In this document: positions 42,036-52,349 of the stretch, piece by piece
Position numbering within the stretch: position 1 is the first letter of the stretch
Layout of the letters: every line of letters starts with the position of its first letter
NCBI RefSeq assembly: GCF_015291745.1
Contig: NZ_CP030060.1
Coordinates: forward strand, 744,001 to 808,000
Reading direction: 5' to 3'
Origin: Bradyrhizobium sp. CCBAU 53351
GTDB taxonomy: Bacteria; Pseudomonadota; Alphaproteobacteria; Rhizobiales; Xanthobacteraceae
Length of the DNA stretch: 64,000 nt
The notes under the pieces: generated by a model
Told to the model about the DNA's origin: nothing
The model's database searches: none
Seen by the model: the letters and a program-made list of their open reading frames with translations, nothing else
Translations under genes and position numbers: made by a program

Positions 42036-42874
42036 CTGTCCTTATCCTTTTCGTTGCGATGTGTGTTAACCGGTGGAACCAGGAGCCTGGGAGGTGCTGG
42101 CGGGTTGCTCAATAAGGGCACTCGTCGAGTAACGAGTAACAACGTTGAGAGGGCAATGGCAGCTCTGTTGCGAGGCTCTGGCGGATCATTGACCGGGGTA
42201 AGTAGCCTTTGGCTCAGAGCCGCGTTCACAAGTGGAAATTGCGAGGTCGAGGAAACGGTGCGGCTACCCGAGAGCACGCGATCGGAGGCGAGACAGGCAA
42301 CCCTATGGTTGGATAGAGCGTCCACAATCGGTGAGATCTGGCCAAGCAGTAGGCAAATAGGAGCGTATCAACAATCGTGTTTCCGGTAGCGTTCTGCGCC
42401 CTAATATTCATTGAGGGATCTCTATTTGCGAGCTCGCACCGAGCTGCTGCTTACTATTGCGCGGCCCACCCTCGGCTGTACAATCGATTTCAATGATGGG
42501 CTATATTTGGCTAATGGATAGTTGGCCTCCAGAGGCCAGCGAAAAGGTCATTTAAATACAACACACGCGCAATCACCGTCCGATGGTGGCGCCTGGGGTC
42601 TGGCCGCGTGCTGCCGGGCGTACGGGGCCACCCGCACTCGCGATGATTATGGTCATTCAAACTTAGGTGGGGACCCGATGCCCTGCCCTCTCTAAGTTGA
42701 TGTGCGACACCACGATGGCACGTCACTTACAAAGATGGCATCAATGGCCGTTGACATACTGCCGAGTGAACGGCTCCGGTGCTCGGTTTCAAGACCTATG
42801 TTCATACCAACTTGTGCACCGTGCAGGCCGCCGCGCCATGACAGGGTGCGAGATGACGGCCATAACGGCTGCAA
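42036..42874. other. gene-poor stretch
   Basis: No gene recognised. ACAATCGATTT at 42480-42490 recalls the core of a nod box, but the rest does not fit. Confidence 0.5.
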
Positions 42875-44170
42875 CTAATAGCTCAGAGCCGCATTAAAGG
42901 TCTCTCGGTCGAGCTCGCCCTCGGACGAGGCAACGATCACGCAGGCCACGCCGTTGCCACAGAGGTTGGTCAACGCGCGGCATTCGCTCATGAACTTGTC
43001 TATGCCCAGCACGATGGCCATGCCCGGCACGAGCCGTGGATCTACGACCGCGAGCGTCGCCGCCAGCGTGATGAAGCCTGCACCGGCGATGCCAGAGGCC
43101 CCCTTCGAGGTCAGCATCGCCACGAGCAGGATCGTGAGTTGCTGGCTGAACGTCAGATCGTAGCCGAGCGCCTGCGAGATAAAGAGCGTCGCTAGCGTCA
43201 TGTAGATGTTGGTGCCGTCGAGATTGAACGAATAACCCGTGGGCACCACGAGGCCGACCACCGATTTTGAGCAGCCGAGACGTTCCAGCTTCTCCATCAA
43301 GGACGGCAGCGCGCTCTCCGAGGACGAGGTGCCGAGCACGATCAGCAGCTCGTCCTTGATGTAGGCGAGGAACTTGAAGATCGAGAAGCCGGCAAGGCGC
43401 GCGATAATGCCGAGCACCAGGAGCACGAATAGGGCCGCAGTGACGTAGAAGGTCGCGATCAGGCCCATCAAATTGAGGATCGCGCCGGTCCCGAACTTGC
43501 CGATCGTGTAGGCCATCGCGCCGAAGGCGCCGACCGGCGCCGCGCGCATTACGATCGAGATCACGCCGAACACCGCATGCGCGGCATCATCGATGAAGCT
43601 GCGGATCAAATGGCCGCGTTCGCCGAGCCCCAGGATAGCGAAGCCGAACAGGACGGAGAACAGCAGCACTTGCAGGATCTCGCCTTGCGCGAAGGCGCCG
43701 ACCACGGTGTCGGGAATGATGTGCAGGATGAAGTCGACCGACTTCTGGCCTTCGGCCTGCTTGGCGTAGTTGGCGACCGCCTGCGCGTTGGCCGCCGCAC
43801 TGCCGAAGCCCGCGCCCGGCCTCACGACATTGCCGATGATGAGGCCGATGATGAGCGCGAAGGTGGAGACGACCTCGAAATAGACCAACGCCTTCACGCC
43901 GATGCGTCCGACCTTCTTGGCATCATGGATATGGGCGATGCCGGAGACGACGGTGCAGAAGACGATCGGAGCGATCACCATCTTGATCAACTTGATGAAG
44001 CCCTCGCCCAGCGCCTTGATCCAGTCATTAGTGGCCAGGTGCGGCCAGCGCCAGCCGACGATGCCGCCGAGAGCAATTGCCGCCAAAACCTGGACATATA
44101 GCATTTTATGTGAGCGGGCTCCGGCACGCGGCTGCTCGGCGCGCCCGACGCCTCCAATGGGTTTGGTCAT
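42875..44170 (-). CDS. dctA: DctA, C4-dicarboxylate:cation symporter
   Basis: 431 residues, full family length, many membrane segments. Takes up malate, succinate and fumarate, the carbon source of bacteroids. Glutamate-transporter-fold motifs: [19 protein letters not shown], the serine-rich loop [33 protein letters not shown] and [19 protein letters not shown] 44170 has AAGGA 7 nt upstream. In rhizobia dctA is often sigma-54/DctD-controlled; only a poor -24/-12 match is seen here and no dctBD is present. By eye richer in G and C than its neighbours, suggesting a different origin from the nod genes. Confidence 0.94.
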   Translation of the reverse strand: MTKPIGGVGRAEQPRAGARSHKMLYVQVLAAIALGGIVGWRWPHLATNDWIKALGEGFIKLIKMVIAPIVFCTVVSGIAHIHDAKKVGRIGVKALVYFEVVSTFALIIGLIIGNVVRPGAGFGSAAANAQAVANYAKQAEGQKSVDFILHIIPDTVVGAFAQGEILQVLLFSVLFGFAILGLGERGHLIRSFIDDAAHAVFGVISIVMRAAPVGAFGAMAYTIGKFGTGAILNLMGLIATFYVTAALFVLLVLGIIARLAGFSIFKFLAYIKDELLIVLGTSSSESALPSLMEKLERLGCSKSVVGLVVPTGYSFNLDGTNIYMTLATLFISQALGYDLTFSQQLTILLVAMLTSKGASGIAGAGFITLAATLAVVDPRLVPGMAIVLGIDKFMSECRALTNLCGNGVACVIVASSEGELDRETFNAALSY

Positions 44171-44874
44171 GTCTCCATCCTTCCTGGCGATCGGCTCCCA
44201 GTGTGCAGAACGAGCTTTGGCGTTGGCAGCGCCAGTGAGGCATAGTGGCCGGCATGTTATTGGGGCATGTGGGCGTGCTCAGGAAGGCGGCTTAAGCGGT
44301 TTCGCCTCAGGCCGATCCCGAGTTCATTCGAGTATTTTTAGGCTGTCGTGGATCAAACCAAAAAGAGCCAGCGATTGAGCTGTTTTTGCGCAGCCTCGTC
44401 GCCACCGGTCAGCGGGCAATAGCTGCCTTACACGCTCCCAGTCTAGGTGATCCAAAATCACGACCTTCATCTCCCAGTCGCAGCGTTCCGCCAAGAGGGT
44501 CTGTGGGCGTAAGCGCAGGTACTTCACTATTTCACGTTCCTGCATCCAATGTCTAAGGGCGCCTCGCTAGAGAAGACTGCGTTCTTCTTCGAGATCGATC
44601 AGGCTGCGTGGCGCATGATAGTAACGGGATGAGGAATCTGGTTATTCCCGGGCATCTGGATCATGCAGACGAAGTGTGCATGCGGACCTCCCCTATTCTC
44701 GTGAGCTTTGCCCTAAAAGAGCAAACTGCGTGCCACGAGTGTTACTGTTCAAGGAGAGCCTTATTATTGCGGAGACCATGGGGTGCGTAAACGCAGCCGA
44801 TTGATTGCGGGTAGCAAGACGACTAATTGTGCAAGAGCTCTGGTAACGGTGGCCGGGCGGCGATCGTCTCACAT
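44171..44874. other. intergenic between dctA and the nolL nod box
   Basis: No convincing gene. A 73-codon minus frame at 44324-44545 is open but has no good start site or recognised family. Confidence 0.5.
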
Positions 44875-44923
44875 CATTCACCATCTGGATGTGTCGCATC
44901 AATACAACCGATTGTACCAATCT
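44875..44923 (+). promoter_or_regulatory. nod box driving the nolL-like gene
   Basis: Contains ATTCACCATCTGGATG, then ATCAATACAACCGATTGTAC followed by CAATCT, matching the nod box halves ATCCAC..GTGGATG and ATCCAAACAATCGATTTTACCAATC with few changes. It points to the gene starting 167 bp downstream. Confidence 0.85.
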
Positions 44924-45089
44924 GGAAAGATGAGCAAAGACGAGGAACGGAACGGCGGAATTGTCGCATTCGTCGCAATGATTACGTCAGTTTCGTCGGA
45001 GGGTGCACCAATCGGTCGGGAAGCCTTCGAGCCCGATCGGGTCAGCCCAACTGGCGCTCCGCGGGTCGTAAATCGCATGCCGAGGCATC

Positions 45090-46220
45090 ATGTTTCATTG
45101 CTCAGCACAATCAACCGAGTGTAGTTCGCAGGCGCTCAAAGGAGCGCCGCGAGACCTAAGCCTTGATTTTGCTAAAGGCATGCTCATCATCTTGGTGATC
45201 ATCGGACATTTGATACAATACGTTATTTGTAGAAATAACGAATATTGGCATTCGCCTTACTTCAAGTTCATCTACATGTTTCACATGCCGCTCTTCATGG
45301 CGATAAGCGGCTATTTGTCCCACGGAGCGCTAGTTTACAAGTCGCTGTCGCGCAGCGTCGCTGATCGTGTGAAGCAATTGTTGCTGCCGGCGCTATTTTG
45401 CGGCACGCTTCTCGAAGCAATCAAGTTGGGGGCGTTCAAGCTAGCTACGGGGTCAGTGCCAACAAGCCTGCGTGATGTACTGTTTGACCTTGCGAAGGAG
45501 CTAGTAGGCTCATATTGGTTCATTTGGACCACATTTGCCTCATTCCTCGTCATGAGGAGTCTTTTCGCGTTGTGCGGCCGGGTATCGGCCTGGGTGATTG
45601 GCACGTCAGCGATCTTTGTTGCCCTCACTCCGTTGACAGTTTCGATAGTGCCATTGGCGCGATACACTTACCCATTCTTTTGCCTTGGAGTCGTGTTCGC
45701 TCATTCGAAGGAATGGCGGACGGCCATAATCTCACGATACAAATCGCTCTTGATGGTCTTGCTTAGTGGAATGGCTTGTGCGTGCTATTTCAACTGGAAC
45801 AAAACAACCTACGCCTACAACAACCTAGTACTGGTTCACGATACAAAGCAAGTGTTGCTTATGTTTCTTGGCTCTGCATCTGCCTCGGCAATTGCAATGG
45901 AAGTGTTGCTGCAGGTCTGGCGCTTTGGCTGTTCTAGTCGCGTGGTTCTCTTCGTTGCGGTAGGTCTTGGGCAGCGTACGCTGGTCCTTTATCTGATCCA
46001 GGGCGCCGTGTTCCGCTTGATGGACTTTATTTCGTTTGAAAGACCTTTCGAGCTATCAGTTAGAATCGCAATCGCTGCGGCGCTAGGGGCGGGAATTGTT
46101 GTCATCGCCGCAGCGATTCAGTGGATTGTGCGCGGCCTTCGAAGGATCTGGGAGTGTCGCCGGAGCGCTACTCGGATCGCTATTGGCCGTGTGGCCTCCG
46201 TTTGGGACAGAAGCGTTTAG
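45090..46220 (+). CDS. nolL: NolL-like O-acetyltransferase (acyltransferase 3 family)
   Basis: 376 residues, about ten membrane segments. Acyltransferase_3 opening with SLDFAKGMLIILVIIGHLIQ (catalytic His), FIYMFHMPLFMAISGYL and YPFFCLGVVFAHS. NolL acetylates the fucose of the Nod factor and is about this length; NodX is a related enzyme acting at the other end. With NodZ and a NoeI-like enzyme present, NolL is the better fit. A nod box lies 167 bp upstream. ATG 45090 has GAGG 5 nt upstream. Its stop is followed at once by IS66 sequence, so the last residues may have been altered by that junction. Confidence 0.78.
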   Translation: MFHCSAQSTECSSQALKGAPRDLSLDFAKGMLIILVIIGHLIQYVICRNNEYWHSPYFKFIYMFHMPLFMAISGYLSHGALVYKSLSRSVADRVKQLLLPALFCGTLLEAIKLGAFKLATGSVPTSLRDVLFDLAKELVGSYWFIWTTFASFLVMRSLFALCGRVSAWVIGTSAIFVALTPLTVSIVPLARYTYPFFCLGVVFAHSKEWRTAIISRYKSLLMVLLSGMACACYFNWNKTTYAYNNLVLVHDTKQVLLMFLGSASASAIAMEVLLQVWRFGCSSRVVLFVAVGLGQRTLVLYLIQGAVFRLMDFISFERPFELSVRIAIAAALGAGIVVIAAAIQWIVRGLRRIWECRRSATRIAIGRVASVWDRSV

Positions 46221-46505
46221 CGTCGTGACGCCAGATGTGCCATCTTCGAACGCTTCCTGACCGATGGTCGCATCGAGCTCGACTCCAACATCGTCGAGCG
46301 CGCCATCAGGCCACAAACAATTACGAGAAAGAATAGTCTGTTTGCCGGCAGCGACGGCGGCAGACGAACCTGGGCGACCATCGCGACACTGTTGCAGACA
46401 GCGAAGAAGAACAACGTCGATCCGCTCGCTGGCTTGCTCTCACGCTTCAGCGTATCGCCAACGGCTGGCTGAGCAGCGAAATCCACGCCCTTATGCCATG
46501 GAACC
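46221..46505 (+). pseudogene. IS66-family TnpC, C-terminal fragment
   Basis: Reads CAIFERFLTDGRIELDSN, IVERAIRPQTITRKN, LFAGSDGGGRTWATIATLLQ and NNVDPLA, the final catalytic Glu region and C-terminus of TnpC, then a frameshift. It directly abuts the stop codon of the nolL-like gene. Confidence 0.85.
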
Positions 46506-46544
46506 ACGCCATCTGACGGCCTCACCCTGCCGCTTACACTTGTG

Positions 46545-46700
46545 CCGTGGTTGGACACGATCATTCCTGGCTTGTCGCGTCGCTCGACGATCGCCGTCAG
46601 TTCGCGGGCGACGCGCCATCCTGAGATCCACTGGAGAACCTGTCTTGCACAAAGTCCAGCGACGGCTCGCGTTGGGCCACGCCTCGACAAGGGTCGTGGC
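46545..46700 (-). pseudogene. IS3-family OrfB fragment
   Basis: Short piece VLQWISGWRVARELTAIVER then RDKPGMIVSNHGTS, like the VARELDAIVARRGRP..IVSDNGTE segment of IS3-group OrfB. Confidence 0.6.
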
Positions 46701-47600
46701 ACGGTCCCACGGCTTTGTGGCGAGCCCGCCGCTGGCGGACGGGGGGCCTTTCCCGCGATAAAAGTCACTAGATCCGGTTAGTTGCCGGGGCTCTCCCTCG
46801 CTGCCGCGGCTCGGCTAGTGCCGGCTATTCGGCTCGTGGATCGCTCAACCAGCCCCGCAGAGCCGTGCGCATGGTGACAGGAGCTAGCGCGATCATCCAC
46901 TCTTACCCGACCTATCTGAAACCCACTTGGTAGCCGCACACACCTGGTGGATTAAATCGAAAACCGTACGCGAGCTCCAGGGGATATCAGAAAGATAAGA
47001 GAGACGAATTCGCGGCTGAGCAAGTTAAATAGCGTCCCATTTGCAGGAGATGCTCGCGCCTGATCGCTGTAAGGTAGACACACATGAATGGATCACCGCA
47101 CCACGATAAGCTCGTGAGAGCCGAGCGATGCAGCGCACTAATCCAGACTCAACTCGTCAAAACGCGATGTCGTGACGGCAGGCGCAGAGCTCGTGTGGTC
47201 CGCGGGGCACCATGCTTTGAGAGTTGCATAATGTGACGCTTGTGATTGGGCAAGCCAGACGAGATACAGACATCAAATGCGATCGCGAAACCGCCAAATC
47301 GGGTTAGGGGGGCTCAAGCTCTATTTGCGCCCTTCCCTTCAAGGGTGAACGAGATGCAGCATCCTGCCCGGGGGGCGACGAATTTACCGAGATGTTGTGG
47401 AATACGGGAACGACCCCGCACGTTCCAATCCACATGGAACACGAGAGAATTGCACTGGCCCGATAGCGAAGGTTTGTCGTTGCCCACGACTGCTGCTTCG
47501 GGCGCAGGCCCCCTGAAGGGCGGATCACTAGCTAATGCCATCATCAATGGCGTGGTTACGAGAGGGATAATAATAGAGAGCCATCGAGTTAGGACCCTGA
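46701..47600. other. gene-poor stretch
   Basis: No gene recognised in 900 bp. Confidence 0.5.
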
Positions 47601-47786
47601 TTAGCGCCGGTGACCGAGAGGCAAGCCAAGTTTTCGCGCCTTCTGACGCAGCGACCCAACGGTACGCTTTGTAAGCTTTGCAATTTGAATGACCGGTGTT
47701 TTGGCCCTTGAATGGGCGCGGAGTTCCTTCACGTCCGCTCTACTGTACTCGCGTCGCGCAATCTTCTTTTTTACCTGTTTTGCCAT
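47601..47786 (-). CDS. small basic conserved protein
   Basis: 61 residues: MAKQVKKKIARREYSRADVK, then ELRAHSRAKTPVIQIAKLTK and RTVGSLRQKARKLGLPLGHRR. I recognise this as a common small Rhizobiales protein; the end looks like one helix-turn-helix (IAKLTKRTVGSLRQKARKLG), so DNA binding is plausible but not known. ATG 47786 has GGAG 5 nt upstream. A poor -24/-12 match (TGGCAA-N5-GTGCC) sits 40 bp upstream. Confidence 0.72.
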   Translation of the reverse strand: MAKQVKKKIARREYSRADVKELRAHSRAKTPVIQIAKLTKRTVGSLRQKARKLGLPLGHRR

Positions 47787-48413
47787 ACTTGCTCCGGTGT
47801 CCTATTTACGCGAACAATATCAGGAAGGCACCGGTCTTGCCAAGGCTTACAAGCACTTCTGGGATGCATTCGCTAGTCGGCGGCCGTGCCAGCCTCATTC
47901 GTGAAGAGCGGCATGTCTTCGGCGGCATCTTTTATCGCCACCCCGGGGGAAGCGCCTGAATGTGCCAGCGTCGCATTTGCATCATCAGCAAGGATTGATC
48001 CGCGAACAGTCGGGACTTGCGAGCGCATGATGGATCGGGAGTATCTGTTCGCAGTCGCATCAACCGTTCCTCTCGCTTGAAAGCAAGTGAGCCTGTATAG
48101 CGCGACAATCTGGGTGGGGAGCTTCCACCCTAATTGCCGCGCGGCATGAGCCTGAGAAATCGGGGCGCAGCGAACGTGTTGATCTCCCACGCAAGTTAGG
48201 CGGCGCAGTGTCGAGCATTGTAAGCGAACTATCCATCACTTCGGGTGCAAGCTATGGTTGTTCTCACTTAGCCGGACGTGACCAAGCGCAGCGTTGGATC
48301 GGTAGCACCGGAATTATTCTCTGAGCAGTTCGCGCGCCGGGCATCCGTCGGATCAGGACCAGAAAAGCTCAGGGGATCGTCTGAACTTGTGGGCACCCGG
48401 CAGCGGCCATGCT
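47787..48413. other. gene-poor stretch with a solo IS21-type end
   Basis: At 48094-48141 the sequence TGTATAGCGCGACAATCTGG and the following ATTGCCGCGCGG resemble the left end of the IS21 element at 36433. No gene recognised otherwise. Confidence 0.5.
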
Positions 48414-49220
48414 TCATTGCCTTGCCAAAGTACGGTTCTTCGATTTCACTGTATGTCCCTTTGAGAAGCGGCACTCCTCGTTCGTTGGGGAAGCGTAGTG
48501 AATAAGGCCGGCGCGGTAGGCTTCTCTGATTGCCACAGTGCGCGTACTTGTACCCATCTTTCGCATAATGTTCTTCATGTGGAAGTCGACTGAATTCCCG
48601 CTGATGTGGAGGAGCCGGCCGATATGCCAGGAAGACCTGCCTTCCGCCGCGTGCAAGAGGATCTCTTTTTCACGTGGAGTGAAAGTAACATTCAGATATC
48701 GGTTCTCATCTGGTAGGGGCGCGATAAGGCCATAACCGATGTGGAATTGAGAGGCCAGTGCGGCGAGGTGAAGTAAGGAGCCTTTCGGATCAGCCCGATC
48801 GCTTTCGGAGGCAAACAGCGCCACGGATACATGGCCCTGCGCTGCGAAAAGGGGAACGCTTATGCCGCGCTTAAAGCCCGCTATTTTGTAGAAATCCAGT
48901 GCGCGTTGCTCTTCTGGCAGCAATCGACATCGTGCAGACAGCTCCTCCCAGCATATTGGGCGTGAAAAACGCCGTGATCGATGAATTGCGGGGTCTATAT
49001 TGCCGTATTCGTGTTCTGCGTAGGGCTTACTCCAGTGGGATGGAAAGTTCGAGGCGATCATGGGGGCAGGACTTTCACGAAGGCGTTTGGGCGGGGCGTA
49101 TGTTACTGCCGCATATGCTACTGAACCGAAGCCCAGCTTTCCTGCTTTGCTTACCAGCATTTGGAACAGAGGTGAAAGCGACTGCGTGTTGGCTGCGCAA
49201 TTGATCAAGTCGTAGTTCAT
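48414..49220 (-). CDS. LuxR-type quorum-sensing regulator without a nearby synthase
   Basis: 268 residues. N-terminal autoinducer-binding domain with the conserved Trp, Tyr, Asp-Pro and Trp of the acyl-homoserine-lactone pocket in order: FPSHWSKPYAEHEYGNIDP then SRPICWEEL, followed by GFKRGISVPL. C-terminal LuxR helix-turn-helix: FTPREKEILLHAAEGRSSWH, HISGNSVDFHMKNIMRKM. Binds DNA in answer to an acyl-homoserine lactone made by itself elsewhere or by others. No luxI-like gene in the window. ATG 49220 chosen; GTG 49229 is possible, neither has a strong ribosome site. A basic tail follows the HTH, a little longer than usual. Confidence 0.88.
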   Translation of the reverse strand: MNYDLINCAANTQSLSPLFQMLVSKAGKLGFGSVAYAAVTYAPPKRLRESPAPMIASNFPSHWSKPYAEHEYGNIDPAIHRSRRFSRPICWEELSARCRLLPEEQRALDFYKIAGFKRGISVPLFAAQGHVSVALFASESDRADPKGSLLHLAALASQFHIGYGLIAPLPDENRYLNVTFTPREKEILLHAAEGRSSWHIGRLLHISGNSVDFHMKNIMRKMGTSTRTVAIREAYRAGLIHYASPTNEECRFSKGHTVKSKNRTLARQ

Positions 49221-51855
49221 AGCTGCCACGCGATGGGTTCATGCTTGGGGAGTTGATTGCGGGGTAGACGAGCGGTCCGACTGATATCGACTGTCATCCG
49301 TCTCCCGGTGGCCGCCGAGATGAGGACCAGCGGGCTTGGTTGTAGGTCCTCACTCCGAGACGGTAGTAGCGACTGCCTTTCTTGGCGCTTTGGCATAAGA
49401 CTGGGTGCGGGCGGTGGCGTCGCTCCTACGGTGTGATGCGCCGCTTGTTCCGACTCGTGCAGGACGAGCGGGATGTATCCGGCGGACCGGCGCTGCGGAA
49501 GCCGGCGAGCAAAACTAACGACGTGCTGCCTAAAGGCCCTGCTTTGTTTAAGGCGCGTGCGGCGTCCACATAGGCTCGGATGAACGCAAAGACGTAACTT
49601 TTTAGGTAATCGCGAGGTCAGCGTCGCGCGGTTGTCGTGAGCATTCACAACTCTATGACCGGGTTTGACGCGCTTTCTTGCGGTGTTCCTATTGCGTATG
49701 CGCCGCTGTTCGGTGTCTGAGTGGGGACAAGCTACGAAGCCATTGCTCATGTGGATCTCCAACGCTTTTATGCTCGGTGAGCAAGTTGCGTGCCGCTGGG
49801 TCGACCAGCTGCATGCAGGCGCCATGTTACGATTGTTGTTAAGAATGCCGTGGTGATGCGCGTGCTTAGGAGCACAATAGAACTAGCGGGTAATGCACAG
49901 CTGATGGGCGAGAGCGGTGACTTCTGTTCTTGAAGATGGAAGTCTTCGCTTGTGATCGCGAGCAGGCGATCACAATGAAACAGGGACTATGGGTCAGCCG
50001 AAATGGCCCAAGGGGTATCGATCGGATGCCACGCGAGCGCAGTTGCCCAGAGCTCGCTAACTTCCTGAGGAAATCCGTTATCGCTTAGGAGCGGCTCTGG
50101 CCGAGAGACCCTGACCTAAGCGGCACGTTTGAATCAGGTGTGTTGATTTGGGTTCCGTTCTCAAAAGACGATCGCCGATCTTCGGGCATGACAGTCGGGC
50201 GCGCTGCAATGTTCTATCGTGAGATCTCTTGGCCGCCGCATGCCCGGGCTAAGCGTGGTGCCCGCTCTCAGCGGTATCGAAGGCACCGTCAAGCGGCTAA
50301 TAACACCAGCGTATACGGTGCTCAGATGCGGCGATTTACGCCGTCTAGCGAGGCCTTGCTTTAGCGGAATATTGGGAGGTAAGCGTCTTGTCAGTCACTC
50401 TGCTGAGCCAAGACAAATTGTGAGAGATCAACGCTAGTTATGGAGCGATCTAAAACAAACAGTTGTTGGGACCCAAGGGGCTCTCGCTTTAGCTCATTCA
50501 AGTCAGCCGAGCACGGCTGGCGCGGTGAGGTGTTTCGTTTCAGACGAGGAGCACAGAGGTGTGCCCCCAAAAAAACGTCGCATGCGCGCTATCCAACGCC
50601 TCTGTACGAAAAGGGACCCGGCTCGGCCGGCCCACCGTCCTCGGCCGCTCGTTTCGCTCCTGATCTCAGCGGTGACTACCGCTTGCGCGAATGCCATCGC
50701 AACCGTACCTCGGCTGGCCTCGCTCCCCGGGAAATACAAGGATGGTTGCGGAACGGTGGTCATGGCCGGTGGGCTCGCTTCGAAGGAAATGCCAGAAGAG
50801 CGTTCCGTGGTCGGGCTGCCTGTCCATCGCATGGAATTTATCTAGTCTTGGCCAGAACTCGACGCTCATTTGGCAACTTACTTCTATGCGACGGCATGCA
50901 GGGCAGTGAGTTCATCTTGTCGCCTCTCAGCGTGTCCCCCTCTTCTCTCTTGGTTAGTCGAGGCACGGCTCTTGCTGCCTACAAAGAAGCATCACCATCC
51001 CGCCTCCCTTGTGGTGATGTTAGGGGCGGGTTCGGCACGACCAGCTGCTGCCGGACCGCCCCGACGATCGTAGACGATAACAGATGAGAGTGGGCCTTAG
51101 GCCAACCTATTTGTGATTCGCGGCACGTGCCGTGCAAAGCGCTGTGTCCTTGCTGCATGGTCGCAGTTCGCTCCATGCTCCGTGACGCCGAACGTCTTGT
51201 GATCTGCGAGAAGATGGCGCGTTTAGCGGTGGATGATCGAGCCGTTAATCCGCGCGCAAGGGGCTGGTTCGCGAGCTCGCTTTGCAGGGGTGCCAAAGGA
51301 CCGCTTGTCGGGTCTCAAACGAGGGCTCGTTGATGGAGCCGAATCGACTTGTTCTCTCGGCGATCTCGAAGCGCTGTCTGCCGTTGTGTTAGGTAGGAGC
51401 ATGGGTATTGTGGCATGCCGTCGCTCATCCTCGCGGCTGCCTTTGATTGCCTCGATCAGAAGCGAAGTGTCCGCTGGTTCGCTTCAACAGAGTAGAAGCT
51501 TGTAGTGCAACGAGTAGCTGTTACGTTCTGTTACTCGAAGAACTGTGCTGCTTCGAGGACCTCGCAGCAAGTTCCTGATGGACCGTACTCGTTCGTGCGG
51601 CCCAATCAGTGGGACGTGGAGTTACGGTCTCGATTGGGCGCGTGATGATGTAAGAGCCCAGAGCCGCGCGACGATGCGTGGGGCAAAATTGATGCTCTCC
51701 CTTGCGCCTCAACCCAAAAGCGCTGACACTCAGCCTGGCTCGAGTCTAATTGGGGCCGGCCTTGGAGTTCTGCAGCTACGAGATCAGCGACAAACTCTTA
51801 TGATTTGCGACCAATTCGAGATCGTGTTCCGTGGCGTGGTGTAGCTGAGTGCGGG
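49221..51855. other. long gene-poor stretch
   Basis: 2.6 kb without a gene I can support. Open frames exist on both strands but none has protein-like sequence or a family signature. It holds the palindrome at 49951-49974. Confidence 0.5.
49951..49974. repeat. perfect inverted repeat
   Basis: TGTGATCGC and GCGATCACA flank the 6-base spacer GAGCAG. Nine perfect pairs; no T-run follows, so not an obvious terminator. Could be an operator or an IS end. Confidence 0.6.
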
Positions 51856-52349
51856 TCACCGCGTTCGCCGGCATGGGCCGGATCGGTCGCTGGCGATTGC
51901 CGGGAAGCTGACGGCGGGATCATCGCCCAACGGGGCGATGGTTTCCAGTGTCATGTAGCGGCCGCGCTGGACCGCCCACTCGTCGTTCTGGTCGAGCAGG
52001 ATCGCACCGACGAGGCGTCGATGGCGTCTTCATTGGGGAAGATGCCGACCACTTCGGTGCGGCGCTTGATCTCGCCATTGACCCGTTCGAGCGGATTGGT
52101 AACCGGTATGAGAGTTCTCGGTGCCAACGTTCCGCTGCGGTGTTCGACATCGTGGCGTATGGTGCGACCATCGGGACAGAGGCACCGGGAGCACGAAGGT
52201 GCGGGCAGGCCGATACACACGATGAGCCGAGAGCTCGTGTTAGTAGCTGGCCGCCTCTGCGACTTGCCCGGTTGCGCCGTGAGCGCGAGTCCGTAGTTGT
52301 CGTGTCGCCCGCCGCTCCCGCAATAATCAACGGAAGGGAGGACGCGCAG

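Noticed and set aside
42479..42490. nod-box-like core ACAATCGATTT
   Set aside because: The upstream half and the ACC tail are missing and no gene follows on that strand.
44388..44405. sigma-54-like element upstream of dctA (TGGCGA-N5-CTGCG)
   Set aside because: Both boxes deviate, it lies 220 bp from the start codon, and no DctD site was seen.
44324..44545. 73-codon minus-strand frame upstream of dctA
   Set aside because: No ribosome site and no recognised family; could be real but cannot be supported.
47827..47842. sigma-54-like element (TGGCAA-N5-GTGCC) before the 61-residue gene
   Set aside because: The -12 box is poor and no TGT-N10-ACA site lies upstream, although the spacing to the gene is attractive.
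50440..51087. 215-codon plus-strand frame in the gene-poor stretch
   Set aside because: No protein-like pattern, overlapped by several equally open frames.
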